Part shown: one piece after another, positions 9,481 to 18,835 of the stretch
Layout: each line of letters begins with the position of its first letter
Numbering within the stretch: position 1 is the stretch's first letter
DNA from: Lachnospiraceae bacterium UBA2864
GTDB lineage: Bacteria; Bacillota; Clostridia; Lachnospirales; Lachnospiraceae
DNA length: 64,000 nt
NCBI GenBank assembly: GCA_002350525.1
Contig: DEFA01000017.1
Span: forward strand, 95,757-159,756
Reading direction: 5' to 3'
The notes under the pieces: model-generated
The model's input: the letters and a program-made list of their open reading frames with translations, nothing else
Told to the model about the DNA's origin: nothing
Databases searched by the model: none
Translations under genes and position numbers: made by a program

Positions 9481-11385
9481 ATGATCAGATTATCTAATGT
9501 ATTCTCTGATTGGATGATCCTGCAGAGAGATACATCCGAAAACATGGTATGGGGATATGCAGAACCTGAGTCTTATGTGAGTGTAACTCTTGCAAAGGCC
9601 GATTCCGGCAAAGAAGAACCCGAGATAGTATTTGAAGGCGGGTTAACGATACGGAGTGCCGACGGATATTTTGAGATAATGCTCCGAAGCCTCCCTGCAG
9701 GCGGTGATTATACACTTACCGTAAGTGATTCCGAGGATGTTAAAGAATATAAGCATATAACATTCGGAGATGTATTTGTATGCGGAGGGCAGTCCAATAT
9801 GGAGCTGCCACTGAACCGTACGCTCGAAAGATATGAAGAGGAAACCGTCAGTACGGATAATAAGAATATCAGATTCTTCAGAGTTCCGGAGAAATTCAAT
9901 TTCCATCATACAGAGGAAATGATAGAAAACGGATGCTGGGAATACGCAAAGATGCCTGAAATACTTGATTTCGGAGCGGTTGCATACTTTACGGCAGACG
10001 AGATATCAAAAAGAGAGGGAGTTCCGATCGGTATATATAATACTGCAATCGGTGGAACACCTATAAAGTCGTGGGCCGGAGAAAAGACCATGAGAGAGCT
10101 TGGACTTCATGAGACCGAGTATGAAGAATGTAAGAACGATGCATGGGTCAAAGAAACGATTGAAAGTGAAGCAAAGGCTGATATGGCATGGAGAGAAGAT
10201 GCCGATAAGTCATTTGATGCGGATCTTTCTAAAAATCCAGGCGGTATCTTTTCGGTACCGGGATTCTTCGAGGGTACACCTCTCGGAGGAAAATGCCTTG
10301 CGGTTCATTTTAAGAAAGAGTTTACGCTTTCCGAGGGATGGACCGATAAAGATGCAAAACTTTATCTCGGAGCTATCATAGATTCGGATAAGGTATATAT
10401 TAACGGACAATTTGTAGGCGAGACGGGATATCTCTATCCGCCGAGAATATATAAGGTTCCGAAGGGACTGCTTAAGACCGGACTTAATACGGTCGAGATA
10501 AAGCTTCTGGTCTTCAGATGTGAAGGCGGCTTTATGCCGGGGAAAGACTATATGATAAAAAGGTCCGACGGTGAAACCGTATCTCTTGAAGGAAACTGGG
10601 AATATACGGTTGCAAAAGAGATGCCTTTTATAGAGAACCTCACATTTTTCTCTTATAAAGCAACAGGAGTTTATAACTGCATGATCTATCCGCTCAGAAG
10701 GCAGCAGTGCAGAGGATTCTTCTTCTACCAGGGTGAATCCAACGTGGATAATTATGCAACTTATAAAGATGAATTTGAAGCGGTTATAAAGGATTGGAGA
10801 CATCTGTGGAGAGACGACAGTCTTCCGTTCATGTTCGTTCAGATAGCCGGCTTCAGTGACGGAAACAGAAAAGCATATTTCGGAAGACGTCCATTGTTTA
10901 CCGAAGAACAGAGAAAATGCACGGAACTTCCGAAGACAGCGATCATTCAGGCATACGATCTCGGTGAGTTTAATGACCTTCATCCGACCAACAAAAAGGA
11001 AGTGGGACGAAGAGGTGCTCTTGCCGCAGAAGATCTTGTATACGGACGAAGCAGTTATGTTCCGGGACCTGAGATGAAGGAAGTTATCGGTAAAGACGAC
11101 GGAGTAGAAATAGTATTTTCCGAAAAGCTTATACTTTCTCACGGATACGGAGTTATAACCGATCCGGACAGAGATGAGAAAAATATAATCGGCTTCGATT
11201 ATATAACAGAAGGACGCCGTGTGGCTGCGGAAGCAGAATTTACGGCAGAGAACAGAGTATTTGTAAAGCTTCCGGCCGACGTAAAGATCGAAGCGGTAAG
11301 TTATGCATGGTCAGACTGCCCGCTTGATGCAAATCTTTATTCGGAAGACAGGCTTCCTGTTGTTCCGTTCTGTGTAAATGTTTAG
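9481..11385 (+). CDS. SGNH-type acetylesterase (sialate O-acetylesterase-like), probable acetylxylan esterase
   Basis: 634 residues. The esterase core has the nucleophile Ser in CGGQSNMELPL (S105) and the Asp/His pair in DLHPTN (D499, H501). A domain of about 120 residues is inserted around residues 250-370; its pattern (KLYLGAIIDSDKVYINGQFVG) matches the galactose-binding-like jelly roll of family 2 glycosidases, as in other sialate O-acetylesterase-like proteins. Without a signal peptide and set among xylan genes, its likely job is removing acetyl groups from imported acetylated xylo-oligosaccharides. GGGAGGTAGG precedes the ATG. The substrate is inferred from context; the family also acts on sialic acids. 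Confidence 0.82.
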   Translation: MIRLSNVFSDWMILQRDTSENMVWGYAEPESYVSVTLAKADSGKEEPEIVFEGGLTIRSADGYFEIMLRSLPAGGDYTLTVSDSEDVKEYKHITFGDVFVCGGQSNMELPLNRTLERYEEETVSTDNKNIRFFRVPEKFNFHHTEEMIENGCWEYAKMPEILDFGAVAYFTADEISKREGVPIGIYNTAIGGTPIKSWAGEKTMRELGLHETEYEECKNDAWVKETIESEAKADMAWREDADKSFDADLSKNPGGIFSVPGFFEGTPLGGKCLAVHFKKEFTLSEGWTDKDAKLYLGAIIDSDKVYINGQFVGETGYLYPPRIYKVPKGLLKTGLNTVEIKLLVFRCEGGFMPGKDYMIKRSDGETVSLEGNWEYTVAKEMPFIENLTFFSYKATGVYNCMIYPLRRQQCRGFFFYQGESNVDNYATYKDEFEAVIKDWRHLWRDDSLPFMFVQIAGFSDGNRKAYFGRRPLFTEEQRKCTELPKTAIIQAYDLGEFNDLHPTNKKEVGRRGALAAEDLVYGRSSYVPGPEMKEVIGKDDGVEIVFSEKLILSHGYGVITDPDRDEKNIIGFDYITEGRRVAAEAEFTAENRVFVKLPADVKIEAVSYAWSDCPLDANLYSEDRLPVVPFCVNV

Positions 11386-11461
11386 TATCTGTTTAAAACA
11401 GTTACACCATAAATGAATGATATATATATAAATTTAAATAAGGGGGTTTAGTACTAGCACT

Positions 11462-12841
11462 ATGATCAGAGAAGTTGTTACAGAAAACGGTAAGGTCAGA
11501 GGACTTCCGTCAGCGGACCCAAGAGTTACGGTATTTAAGGGCATTCCTTTTGCCGCTCCTCCGGTAGGAGAGAACAGGTGGAGAGCACCTCAGCCATGTA
11601 AAGACTGGGAAGATACACTGCTCGCATATGAGTTTGCTCCGATTTCGGTTCAGGATCAGCCGGGAGTAGGAACGGATGTTTACTGCAAGGAGTGGCATGT
11701 GGATCCGGATATTCCTATGGATGAGGATTGTCTGTACCTTAATGTATGGACTCCGGCAAACAGAACCGACGAAAAGCTTCCGGTACTTGTATGGTATTTC
11801 GGAGGCGGATTCCAGTGGGGATATACGGCTGAAATGGAATTTGATGCCGAGCGTCTTGCAAGAAGGGGAGTTGTAGTAGTAAGCGTAAATTACAGGCTTG
11901 CTCTTTTGGGATTCCTTGCTCATCCTGAGTTGACAAAGGAAAATCCCGATGCACCTGCAAACTTCGGTCTGCTTGACCAGCAGGCGGGACTTCATTGGGT
12001 ATACAGAAATATCGAAGCCTTTGGCGGAGACCCGGAAAAGATAACAATCGCAGGACAGTCTGCAGGAGGCGGAAGCACTATGCAGCAGCTTACTTGTCCT
12101 GATAACTATGACATAGTTAAAGGCGCTGTCATTATGAGCGGTATGATAAGAATTGATAATGACAGCAGTGATATCTTCAATCCTCTTACGCTTGAAGAAG
12201 CGGAAAAGAGAGGTGAAGAGTTCTTTGAATATTTAGGAGTAAAAAGCCTTGAAGAAGCTCGCAAGATTGATGCTTTCAAGCTGCGTGATCTGTACGGTCA
12301 GTACTGCAGTGCGGATCAGAAGCCGGGAATGCCGCCTGATATGACAAAGAGAATGTTCCCGATAATCGATGGAAAGCATTACCTCGGTGACCCTCTTCAG
12401 AGACTGGTAGACGGAGAATGTCCTGACGTTCCGATAATATCAGGTTATACAGGTGACGAGTTCACCTTTAACGGCGTGAATGTTGTTGAGAAAACCGTAA
12501 AAGATAACGTGTCAAATGCGGTAAAGCTTGACAGAGAAGCCGGAAGAAACAGAAGCTTTTATTGTTATTGCTTCAATCCTGATATTCCGGGTGAAGATAA
12601 TCCCGGAACATTCCATTCAGTGGATCTGTGGTTCTGGTTCGAATCGCTCGGAAAGTGCTGGAGACCGCTCAGAGGAAGACATTTCGATCTTGCCAGACAG
12701 ATGGCTAATTACTTCACCAACTTTATCAAAACGGGTAACCCTAACGGTAAAGATAATGATGGAGCGGATATGCCTGAATGGAGGAAGTTCGATCCGGAAG
12801 AGAGGAATGTAATTACATTCGAAACGGATGTAAAAAATTAA
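11462..12841 (+). CDS. Type B carboxylesterase
   Basis: 459 residues of the alpha/beta-hydrolase carboxylesterase type B family. Landmarks are the N-terminal VFKGIPFAAPPVGENRW, the oxyanion-hole region VWYFGGGFQWG and the nucleophile elbow GQSAGG (S200). It is slightly shorter than typical members (~490-550). No signal peptide. Its place between the acetylesterase and uxaC suggests it removes feruloyl, acetyl or other acyl groups from xylan side chains, but this is inferred from position only. The 76-base gap before it holds an AT-rich stretch and GGGGG near 11440-11446, so it may have additional control. Confidence 0.82.
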   Translation: MIREVVTENGKVRGLPSADPRVTVFKGIPFAAPPVGENRWRAPQPCKDWEDTLLAYEFAPISVQDQPGVGTDVYCKEWHVDPDIPMDEDCLYLNVWTPANRTDEKLPVLVWYFGGGFQWGYTAEMEFDAERLARRGVVVVSVNYRLALLGFLAHPELTKENPDAPANFGLLDQQAGLHWVYRNIEAFGGDPEKITIAGQSAGGGSTMQQLTCPDNYDIVKGAVIMSGMIRIDNDSSDIFNPLTLEEAEKRGEEFFEYLGVKSLEEARKIDAFKLRDLYGQYCSADQKPGMPPDMTKRMFPIIDGKHYLGDPLQRLVDGECPDVPIISGYTGDEFTFNGVNVVEKTVKDNVSNAVKLDREAGRNRSFYCYCFNPDIPGEDNPGTFHSVDLWFWFESLGKCWRPLRGRHFDLARQMANYFTNFIKTGNPNGKDNDGADMPEWRKFDPEERNVITFETDVKN

Positions 12842-12846
12842 AAAAA

Positions 12847-14250
12847 ATGACTGAATTCATTAACGACAATTTCATTCTGCATAATGAGGTTGCCAGAAAA
12901 CTGTACCATGAGCATGCGGCCAAAATGCCGATAATCGATTATCATAATCATTTAAATCCGGAAGAGATATTCGAGGATAAGATGTATGATAATCTTACCG
13001 AGGTGTGGCTCGGAGGGGATCACTATAAGTGGCGTGCCATGCGTGCCAACGGTGTCTCCGAAGAATATATAACAGGTGACGGTGATGCATATAAGAAATA
13101 TCTCTCTTACGCTGATACCGTAGAGAAAGCCTTCGGTAATCCGCTTTATCATTGGACGCATCTTGAGCTTAAGAGATATTTCGGAATAGATGAAAATCTG
13201 AAGCCCGATACGGCAGAAGAGATCTGGGATAAATGTAACGCGAAGCTGAGAGATTCGGGCTTTTCGGCGCTTAACCTGCTCAGAATGCAGAATGTAAAGG
13301 TTCTCTGTACCACGGATAATCCTGCAGATGATCTTAAGTGGCATAAGAAGATAAGAGAAAAGGTAGATGATATACGTGTTCTTCCGTCTTACAGACCGGG
13401 AGATGCTCTTGATATTGAGAAGGAAGGCTTTGCTTCATATATGGAGCGCCTCGGAGAGACGGCCGGAGTAAAGATCGAGTCGTTCGAGGATCTTCTCGAT
13501 GCTCTTAAGAAGAGACTTATCTTTTTTATGGAGAACGGATGTCGTGTAACGGATCATAGTCTGGAATGTGACTTTTTTGTTGAAGATAATCCTGCACTCG
13601 CAGACAGAATATTCAGGTGCCGTATAAAAGGTGACAAGGTTTCTTCCGAAGAAGCAGCTCTTTACCGCGGAGTTCTGATGAAGAATCTCGGTAAGATGTA
13701 TGCAGAGAACGGACTTGCCATGCAGCTTCATATCGGAGCACTCAGAAACAATTCCGAAAGAATGTTTGAAAAGATCGGAGCCGATACGGGATATGACAGC
13801 CTGAATGATTTTAATTATGCACCACAGCTCGGAAAGCTTCTTAACAGCATGGATAAAGAGAATGCTCTTCCTCGTACGATACTGTATTGCCTTAATCCGA
13901 AGGATATGCCTATGCTTATGGCAATGGCGGGTAATTTCCAGGGAAATGAGGAAGGAATAAAAAGTAAGGTACAGCTCGGAAGTGCGTGGTGGTTTATGGA
14001 TCACATGAACGGTATGAAACTTCAGCTTGAAACCTTATGTGAAGGAGGACTTCTCTCAGGATTTATCGGAATGCTTACTGATTCAAGAAGTTTTCTGTCA
14101 TTTCCGAGACATGAATACTTCAGAAGAATTCTCTGCAACATGATAGGTGAGAAAGTTGAGAGAGGCGAATATCCGGAAGATATGGAATATTTGGGTAGCA
14201 TGGTTGAAGATATCTGTTATAATAATGCAAAAGAATATTTTAGGTTTTAG
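12847..14250 (+). CDS. uxaC: D-glucuronate (uronate) isomerase
   Basis: 467 residues, the usual length. It isomerises D-glucuronate to D-fructuronate, or galacturonate to tagaturonate. The start MTEFINDNF and the metal-binding IIDYHNHLNPEE motif are typical of the family, and they decide the ATG at 12847 over an in-frame ATG at 12778 inside the esterase gene. No Shine-Dalgarno is visible: only an A-rich run separates the esterase stop (12841) from this ATG, so it probably depends on coupling to the upstream gene. It supplies the first step of glucuronate catabolism. Confidence 0.95.
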   Translation: MTEFINDNFILHNEVARKLYHEHAAKMPIIDYHNHLNPEEIFEDKMYDNLTEVWLGGDHYKWRAMRANGVSEEYITGDGDAYKKYLSYADTVEKAFGNPLYHWTHLELKRYFGIDENLKPDTAEEIWDKCNAKLRDSGFSALNLLRMQNVKVLCTTDNPADDLKWHKKIREKVDDIRVLPSYRPGDALDIEKEGFASYMERLGETAGVKIESFEDLLDALKKRLIFFMENGCRVTDHSLECDFFVEDNPALADRIFRCRIKGDKVSSEEAALYRGVLMKNLGKMYAENGLAMQLHIGALRNNSERMFEKIGADTGYDSLNDFNYAPQLGKLLNSMDKENALPRTILYCLNPKDMPMLMAMAGNFQGNEEGIKSKVQLGSAWWFMDHMNGMKLQLETLCEGGLLSGFIGMLTDSRSFLSFPRHEYFRRILCNMIGEKVERGEYPEDMEYLGSMVEDICYNNAKEYFRF

Positions 14251-14267
14251 GAGGATGAGTTTTAGTT

Positions 14268-14912
14268 ATGAATGACAGCGAGATTAAAGAATCCCTAAAG
14301 AAGATCGGAATAGTTCCGGTTGTAGTTCTTGATGATGCAAAGGATGCAAAGCCGTTAGCCGATGCACTTTGCAGAGGCGGACTTCCTTGTGCGGAAGTGA
14401 CATTCCGTACTGCAGCGGCAGAAGAGTCCATAAAGATTATGAAGAAGGAACATCCTGAGATGCTTATCGGTGCAGGTACGGTTCTTACCAGGGAACAGGT
14501 AGACAGAGCTGTAAGCGCAGGGGCTGAGTTTATTGTAAGCCCGGGACTTAATCCGGACACCGTAAAATATTGTCTTGAGAAAGGTGTTGCGGTTACACCG
14601 GGAACACAGACACCTAGCGAGATGGAGCTTGCAATGTCACTCGGACTTGATCTTGTGAAGTTTTTCCCTGCAGAACCTGCAGGAGGAATAAAGATGATCA
14701 AGGCTGTTGCGGCCGCATATGTAAATCTTTCCTTTATGCCGACAGGTGGAATCAATGCAGATAACGTAAAAGATTATCTTGCATATGACAAGATTCTTGC
14801 ATGCGGTGGAAGCTGGATGGTTTCTAAGGATATGATCAAGGCCGGTGAATTCGATAAGATCGAAGCAAAGGTTCGCGAAGCAGCTGATATTGTAAAAGCG
14901 ATAAGAGGATAA
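14268..14912 (+). CDS. eda: 2-keto-3-deoxy-6-phosphogluconate / 4-hydroxy-2-oxoglutarate aldolase
   Basis: 214 residues, class I aldolase barrel. It splits KDPG to pyruvate and glyceraldehyde-3-phosphate. Visible residues are the Glu in CAEVTFRTAAAEESI, the GAGTVLT loop and the Schiff-base Lys in LVKFFPAEPAGG, followed by the phosphate-binding MPTGGI. It comes 17 bases after uxaC and before the KDG kinase, completing the lower half of the pathway. RBS TTAGGAGGA upstream. Confidence 0.95.
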   Translation: MNDSEIKESLKKIGIVPVVVLDDAKDAKPLADALCRGGLPCAEVTFRTAAAEESIKIMKKEHPEMLIGAGTVLTREQVDRAVSAGAEFIVSPGLNPDTVKYCLEKGVAVTPGTQTPSEMELAMSLGLDLVKFFPAEPAGGIKMIKAVAAAYVNLSFMPTGGINADNVKDYLAYDKILACGGSWMVSKDMIKAGEFDKIEAKVREAADIVKAIRG

Positions 14913-14916
14913 TATA

Positions 14917-14952
14917 ATGCCTTCCAGCTTCCGTTCGGAAGTCGGAGGGCAT
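14917..14952 (+). other. Intercistronic hairpin between eda and kdgK
   Basis: ATGCCTTCC pairs with GGAGGGCAT, with a nested CTTCC/GGAAG stem closed by a GTTC loop. There is no U-run after it, so it is a poor terminator; an mRNA-stabilising or processing hairpin fits better. Confidence 0.55.
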
Positions 14953-15008
14953 AATTGGCATATAGGAAAAACATAAAAATACATATTTAATAAAGGACGG
15001 AAAAAGAT

Positions 15009-16106
15009 ATGGAACTTAAATTAAGACCGGCAGAAGAATGTAAGTATGATGCAGTGAGCCTCGGAGAGATTATGCTGAGACTTGATCCGGGTGAAGGAAG
15101 GATCAGAACTGCAAGAAGCTTCAGAGCATGGGAAGGCGGCGGAGAGTATAACGTAATCCGCGGACTTCATAAGTGCTTCGGACTCAGAACAGCTGTTATC
15201 ACCGCATTTGCGGATAACGAAGTAGGAAGACTCATGAAGGATTTCATCGAGCAGGGTGGTGTTGATACAGATCTTATATTCTGGAAGAAGACAGACGGAA
15301 TCGGAAGAATATGCAGAAACGGTATCAACTTTACCGAGAGAGGATTCGGTATCAGAGGTGCGGTAGGATGCTCAGACAGAGCAAATACAGCTATATCTCA
15401 GGCAACACCTGAAGATTTTGATTTTGAGTATATCTTCGGTACACTCGGAGTACGTTGGCTCCATACAGGCGGTATCTATGCAGCTCTTTCCGAGCAGTCA
15501 TGTGAGACCGTTATCGCAGCTTGTAAGACAGCTAAGAAGTACGGCACGATAGTTTCTTATGATCTTAACTATCGCCCTTCAATGTGGAGTGCCATCGGAG
15601 GAATCGAGAAGGCAAGAGAAGTAAATAAGGAAATCGCAAAGTATGTTGATGTTATGATCGGTAACGAAGAAGATTTCACAGCCTGCCTCGGTTTCGAAAT
15701 CGAAGGAAACGACAGTGATCTTAAAGAGCTTAACTTAGAGGGATACAGAAAAATGATCAGCGAAGCTGCTCACGAGTATCCGAATTTCAAGGCTGTTGCC
15801 ACAACACTTCGTACAGTTAAGACAGCAACTGTCAATGACTGGAAGGCTATCTGCTGGGCAGATGATAAGATCTACATGTCAAGAGAATATAACGGACTTG
15901 AGATCATGGACAGAGTCGGCGGGGGCGATTCTTTCGCATCAGGTCTTGTATACGGACTTATTACTACTGGTGATGCAGAGCAGGCAGTAAATTACGGAGC
16001 TGCTCACGGAGCTCTTGCCATGACAACACCTGGAGATACATCCATGGCAAGCGTTAATGAAGTTGAAGCTATTATGGGCGGTGCGGGGGCCCGCGTAAAG
16101 AGGTAA
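15009..16106 (+). CDS. kdgK: 2-keto-3-deoxygluconate kinase (PfkB family)
   Basis: 365 residues. It phosphorylates KDG to KDPG, the substrate of the aldolase just upstream. PfkB landmarks are the N-terminal AVSLGEIMLRLDPG, WEGGGEYNV and the C-terminal catalytic motif RVGGGDSFASGLVYG, which holds the anion hole and catalytic Asp. RBS AAAGGACGG. Together with uxaC, uxuB, uxuA and eda it gives all five steps from glucuronate to pyruvate and triose phosphate. Confidence 0.93.
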   Translation: MELKLRPAEECKYDAVSLGEIMLRLDPGEGRIRTARSFRAWEGGGEYNVIRGLHKCFGLRTAVITAFADNEVGRLMKDFIEQGGVDTDLIFWKKTDGIGRICRNGINFTERGFGIRGAVGCSDRANTAISQATPEDFDFEYIFGTLGVRWLHTGGIYAALSEQSCETVIAACKTAKKYGTIVSYDLNYRPSMWSAIGGIEKAREVNKEIAKYVDVMIGNEEDFTACLGFEIEGNDSDLKELNLEGYRKMISEAAHEYPNFKAVATTLRTVKTATVNDWKAICWADDKIYMSREYNGLEIMDRVGGGDSFASGLVYGLITTGDAEQAVNYGAAHGALAMTTPGDTSMASVNEVEAIMGGAGARVKR

Positions 16107-16159
16107 TTCTTAATAGTTATAAATGATATATTTAAAATAAAGGTTTAGGAGAAGAAGAC

Positions 16160-18694
16160 ATGAGAATAATGACAAGAAGGTTTGTAGGCATGGGACTTAC
16201 AGCCGCAATGATGTTCTCGGTAAGTGCCTGCGGAAAACAGGAAGCAGCAAGTACCGAGGCGGTTACCGAAGCTACGGAGGCGGCAACTGAGGCAGCTACT
16301 GAAGCAGTTGCAAAGGCTGAGCCTGTTGAGGGGAATATCCTTGATAATCCGTTCTTTGAGGAAGATGATGTGAGCATGTGGTCAATCGAATGCGGTACAT
16401 CAACGATCAGTTCGGGTTCTGACAGTGCCGAAGCGGCAGAAGGTTACGGATACTACGGAGTTATCGACAGAGATCCGGCTTCATCATCGCCTTATGACTG
16501 CTTTGCACAGGATGTAACCGATGAATTAAAGAGCGGTGTGGTTTATGACTACGAGTTCTATGCAAAGCTTTCGGCTGATTATGAGGGTGCTCCAGATGAG
16601 CAGAGAACAGTGGACTTTGCACCTTATCTTACGGTTGACGGACAGACTACATACCTTGGTTCTTATTCGGGAGAGATAACGGGTATTCCGAGCCAGGCAC
16701 TTAAGCCGGGTGAATGGACAAGATTTGCCGGAACATTTACACCTAAGTTCAGTGGAAATCTTGATAAGGCTGTTATCCGAATTATAGAGCAGGGAACCGA
16801 TTACGGTAACGGCGAATGCGTTAAGGGAGATTATTATATAACAGGTCTCTCGCTTGTACCTGAAGGAGAGACGGTCGTACAGGGCATCGAGACGGATATT
16901 CCGGATCTCAGATCTGTAGTTGCATCAGCAGACGGACTCGGTGAAGACGCTATCTGCGGAACCTGTTTCGGAAATGCAGAGATCAACGATCAGAATCTTA
17001 TAGATCTTGTGGAAAAACATTTCAACGGTGTTACTCTTGAGAACGAACTTAAGATGGACAGCATGTTTGGTTATAACAATGATGCACCTCCTGCAGGAAG
17101 CATTCATGAAGAAGAACTGAACGGCGAAAAGATCATGGTACCTACGATCGACAATTCAAGAGCAGATGCGGTACTTGATAAGATCGTTGAATGGAACGAA
17201 GCGAATCCGGATAAGAAGATCAGAGTGCGCGGACATGTTCTTGTATGGCATTCACAGGCACCTGAGTGGTTCTTCCATGTTGATTATGACAAGAATAATG
17301 ACTATGTGTCTAAGGAAGAGATGGATAAGAGACAGGAGTGGTACATTAAGTCCATCCTCGAATATTATACAGGCCCTGACAGCAAGTACAGTGGTCTTTT
17401 CTACGGATGGGACGTTGTTAATGAGGCTGTAAGTGATAATACGGCAACTTACAGAACGGATACAGAACCGGGCAGTGATAAGCTTTCCGATTCAACTCAC
17501 GGAAGCAAGTCAAGCTGGTGGAAGGTATACGGAAGCAACGAATATATCATCAATGCATTTAAGTATGCAAACAAGTATGCACCTCAGGAACTTGAACTTT
17601 ACTATAACGATTACAATGAATGTGATGCACGTAAGGCAAAGGGAATCATCCAGCTTATCCAGAATGTAAAGGCTGCTGACGGAACAAGAATTGATGGTTT
17701 CGGTATGCAGGGTCATTATACGGTAAATGCACCGTCAATCGGACAGATTGAAGAGGCTGCAAGAGGATACGCCGAAGTTGTTGATAAGATCATGCTTACA
17801 GAGCTTGATGTAAAGGTAAGTCCGATGTTCGACGGAACTGAGGAAAAACTTCCGGAAGAGTATAATCGTCAGGCTGCTTACTACAGCTCAATTTACGAGA
17901 CCATGAAGAAACTTAATCAGGAAGAAGGAATCACTGTTTCGGGTATTACGGTCTGGGGAGTTATCGATACATATTCATGGCTTCAGCAGCAGAGTAATGT
18001 TGGCGGTGGCGCAACCGGAACGATCCTTCAGTGCCCGCTTCTCTTTGACGGAGATTATAAGGCTAAACCTGCTTTCTGGGCTATCGTTGATCCGAGTACG
18101 GTTGACACGGCATCTCTCGAGGTTAAGAGACCTACGATAGAGATCCATAAGGGAACTGCGGTAGTTGACGGAGAAATCGAGGATGCATGGAATGCTGCAG
18201 AGGAAGTTCCTCTCGATATAGCTGTTCAGAATGCTAAGGCAACCGGTACGGCAAAGCTTCTCTGGGATGAGCAGTATCTGTATGTGCTTATGCCGGTAAA
18301 GGATGAAGTACTTAATGATGACAGTGCCGATGATTATCAGCAGGATTCCATCGAAGTATTTATCGATGAGAATAATGCAAGAAGCGGTGCATATGATGCC
18401 GATGATAAGCAGTACAGAGTAAGTTTTAACAATAAACTCAGCTTCAACGGAGAAAAGTGCCTTGAAGAAAATATCACAGCCAAGGCTGTTGCAACCGATG
18501 ACGGATATCTTGTGGAAGCTGCCATGAAGTGGACGGATATCACACCTGCTTCGGGAACAGAGATAGGTCTCGAGCTTCAGATTAATGATGCGGGAGCAAG
18601 CGGTGAGAGAATCGGAACCATGAGCTGGGCAGATGATACGGGAACATGTTATATGAATCCTGAAATGTTTGGTCACGCAAAGCTTGTTGATTAG
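16160..18694 (+). CDS. Lipoprotein GH10 endo-1,4-beta-xylanase with CBM22 and CBM9 modules
   Basis: 844 residues. The signal peptide ends in a lipobox (FSVSAC, Cys24), then a Thr/Glu/Ala linker (residues ~28-55), a CBM22-type xylan-binding domain (~58-235), the GH10 barrel (~250-640) and a C-terminal CBM9-like domain (~655-844, QDSIEVFIDEN). Catalytic residues are the acid/base in WDVVNEAVSD (E422) and the nucleophile in LTELDVKV (E548). As a lipoprotein it should sit on the outer face of the membrane and cut xylan into oligosaccharides for uptake. It is the only enzyme of the cluster with an export signal. RBS TTTAGGAGAAG. It ends the cluster before a strong terminator. Confidence 0.95.
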   Translation: MRIMTRRFVGMGLTAAMMFSVSACGKQEAASTEAVTEATEAATEAATEAVAKAEPVEGNILDNPFFEEDDVSMWSIECGTSTISSGSDSAEAAEGYGYYGVIDRDPASSSPYDCFAQDVTDELKSGVVYDYEFYAKLSADYEGAPDEQRTVDFAPYLTVDGQTTYLGSYSGEITGIPSQALKPGEWTRFAGTFTPKFSGNLDKAVIRIIEQGTDYGNGECVKGDYYITGLSLVPEGETVVQGIETDIPDLRSVVASADGLGEDAICGTCFGNAEINDQNLIDLVEKHFNGVTLENELKMDSMFGYNNDAPPAGSIHEEELNGEKIMVPTIDNSRADAVLDKIVEWNEANPDKKIRVRGHVLVWHSQAPEWFFHVDYDKNNDYVSKEEMDKRQEWYIKSILEYYTGPDSKYSGLFYGWDVVNEAVSDNTATYRTDTEPGSDKLSDSTHGSKSSWWKVYGSNEYIINAFKYANKYAPQELELYYNDYNECDARKAKGIIQLIQNVKAADGTRIDGFGMQGHYTVNAPSIGQIEEAARGYAEVVDKIMLTELDVKVSPMFDGTEEKLPEEYNRQAAYYSSIYETMKKLNQEEGITVSGITVWGVIDTYSWLQQQSNVGGGATGTILQCPLLFDGDYKAKPAFWAIVDPSTVDTASLEVKRPTIEIHKGTAVVDGEIEDAWNAAEEVPLDIAVQNAKATGTAKLLWDEQYLYVLMPVKDEVLNDDSADDYQQDSIEVFIDENNARSGAYDADDKQYRVSFNNKLSFNGEKCLEENITAKAVATDDGYLVEAAMKWTDITPASGTEIGLELQINDAGASGERIGTMSWADDTGTCYMNPEMFGHAKLVD

Positions 18695-18727
18695 AACAGA
18701 ATCGTATATAATAAATAATTGGTAAAT

Positions 18728-18780
18728 CGAAAATCACAAAACCATCGTGAGTCTTCTCATGTATGATTTTGTGATTTTCG
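18728..18780 (+). terminator. Long inverted repeat terminating the xylan cluster
   Basis: CGAAAATCACAAAACCAT and ATGATTTTGTGATTTTCG form an 18-bp stem with one mismatch and a ~17-base loop. The arms are AT rich with A/T runs on both ends, so it could work in either direction. Confidence 0.75.
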
Positions 18781-18835
18781 TATAACTGCAAAAATTATTG
18801 ATGGATATATATGGTAAAGGGGACAGCGATAGGTT

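Noticed and set aside
10210..11142. Minus-strand open frame of 310 codons opposite the acetylesterase
   Set aside because: Its product is low-information and shows no family motif, while the plus-strand gene has clear catalytic residues. The same holds for the other long antisense frames, for example 8133-8843, 6777-7385 and 17975-18676.
11389..11401. CTGTTTAAAACAG near-palindrome before the carboxylesterase as an operator
   Set aside because: It is short, AT rich and occurs only once near the cluster; no second copy supports a regulator site.
12778..12846. Longer uxaC start at ATG 12778
   Set aside because: It would overlap the esterase by 64 bases and add residues unlike any uronate isomerase N-terminus.
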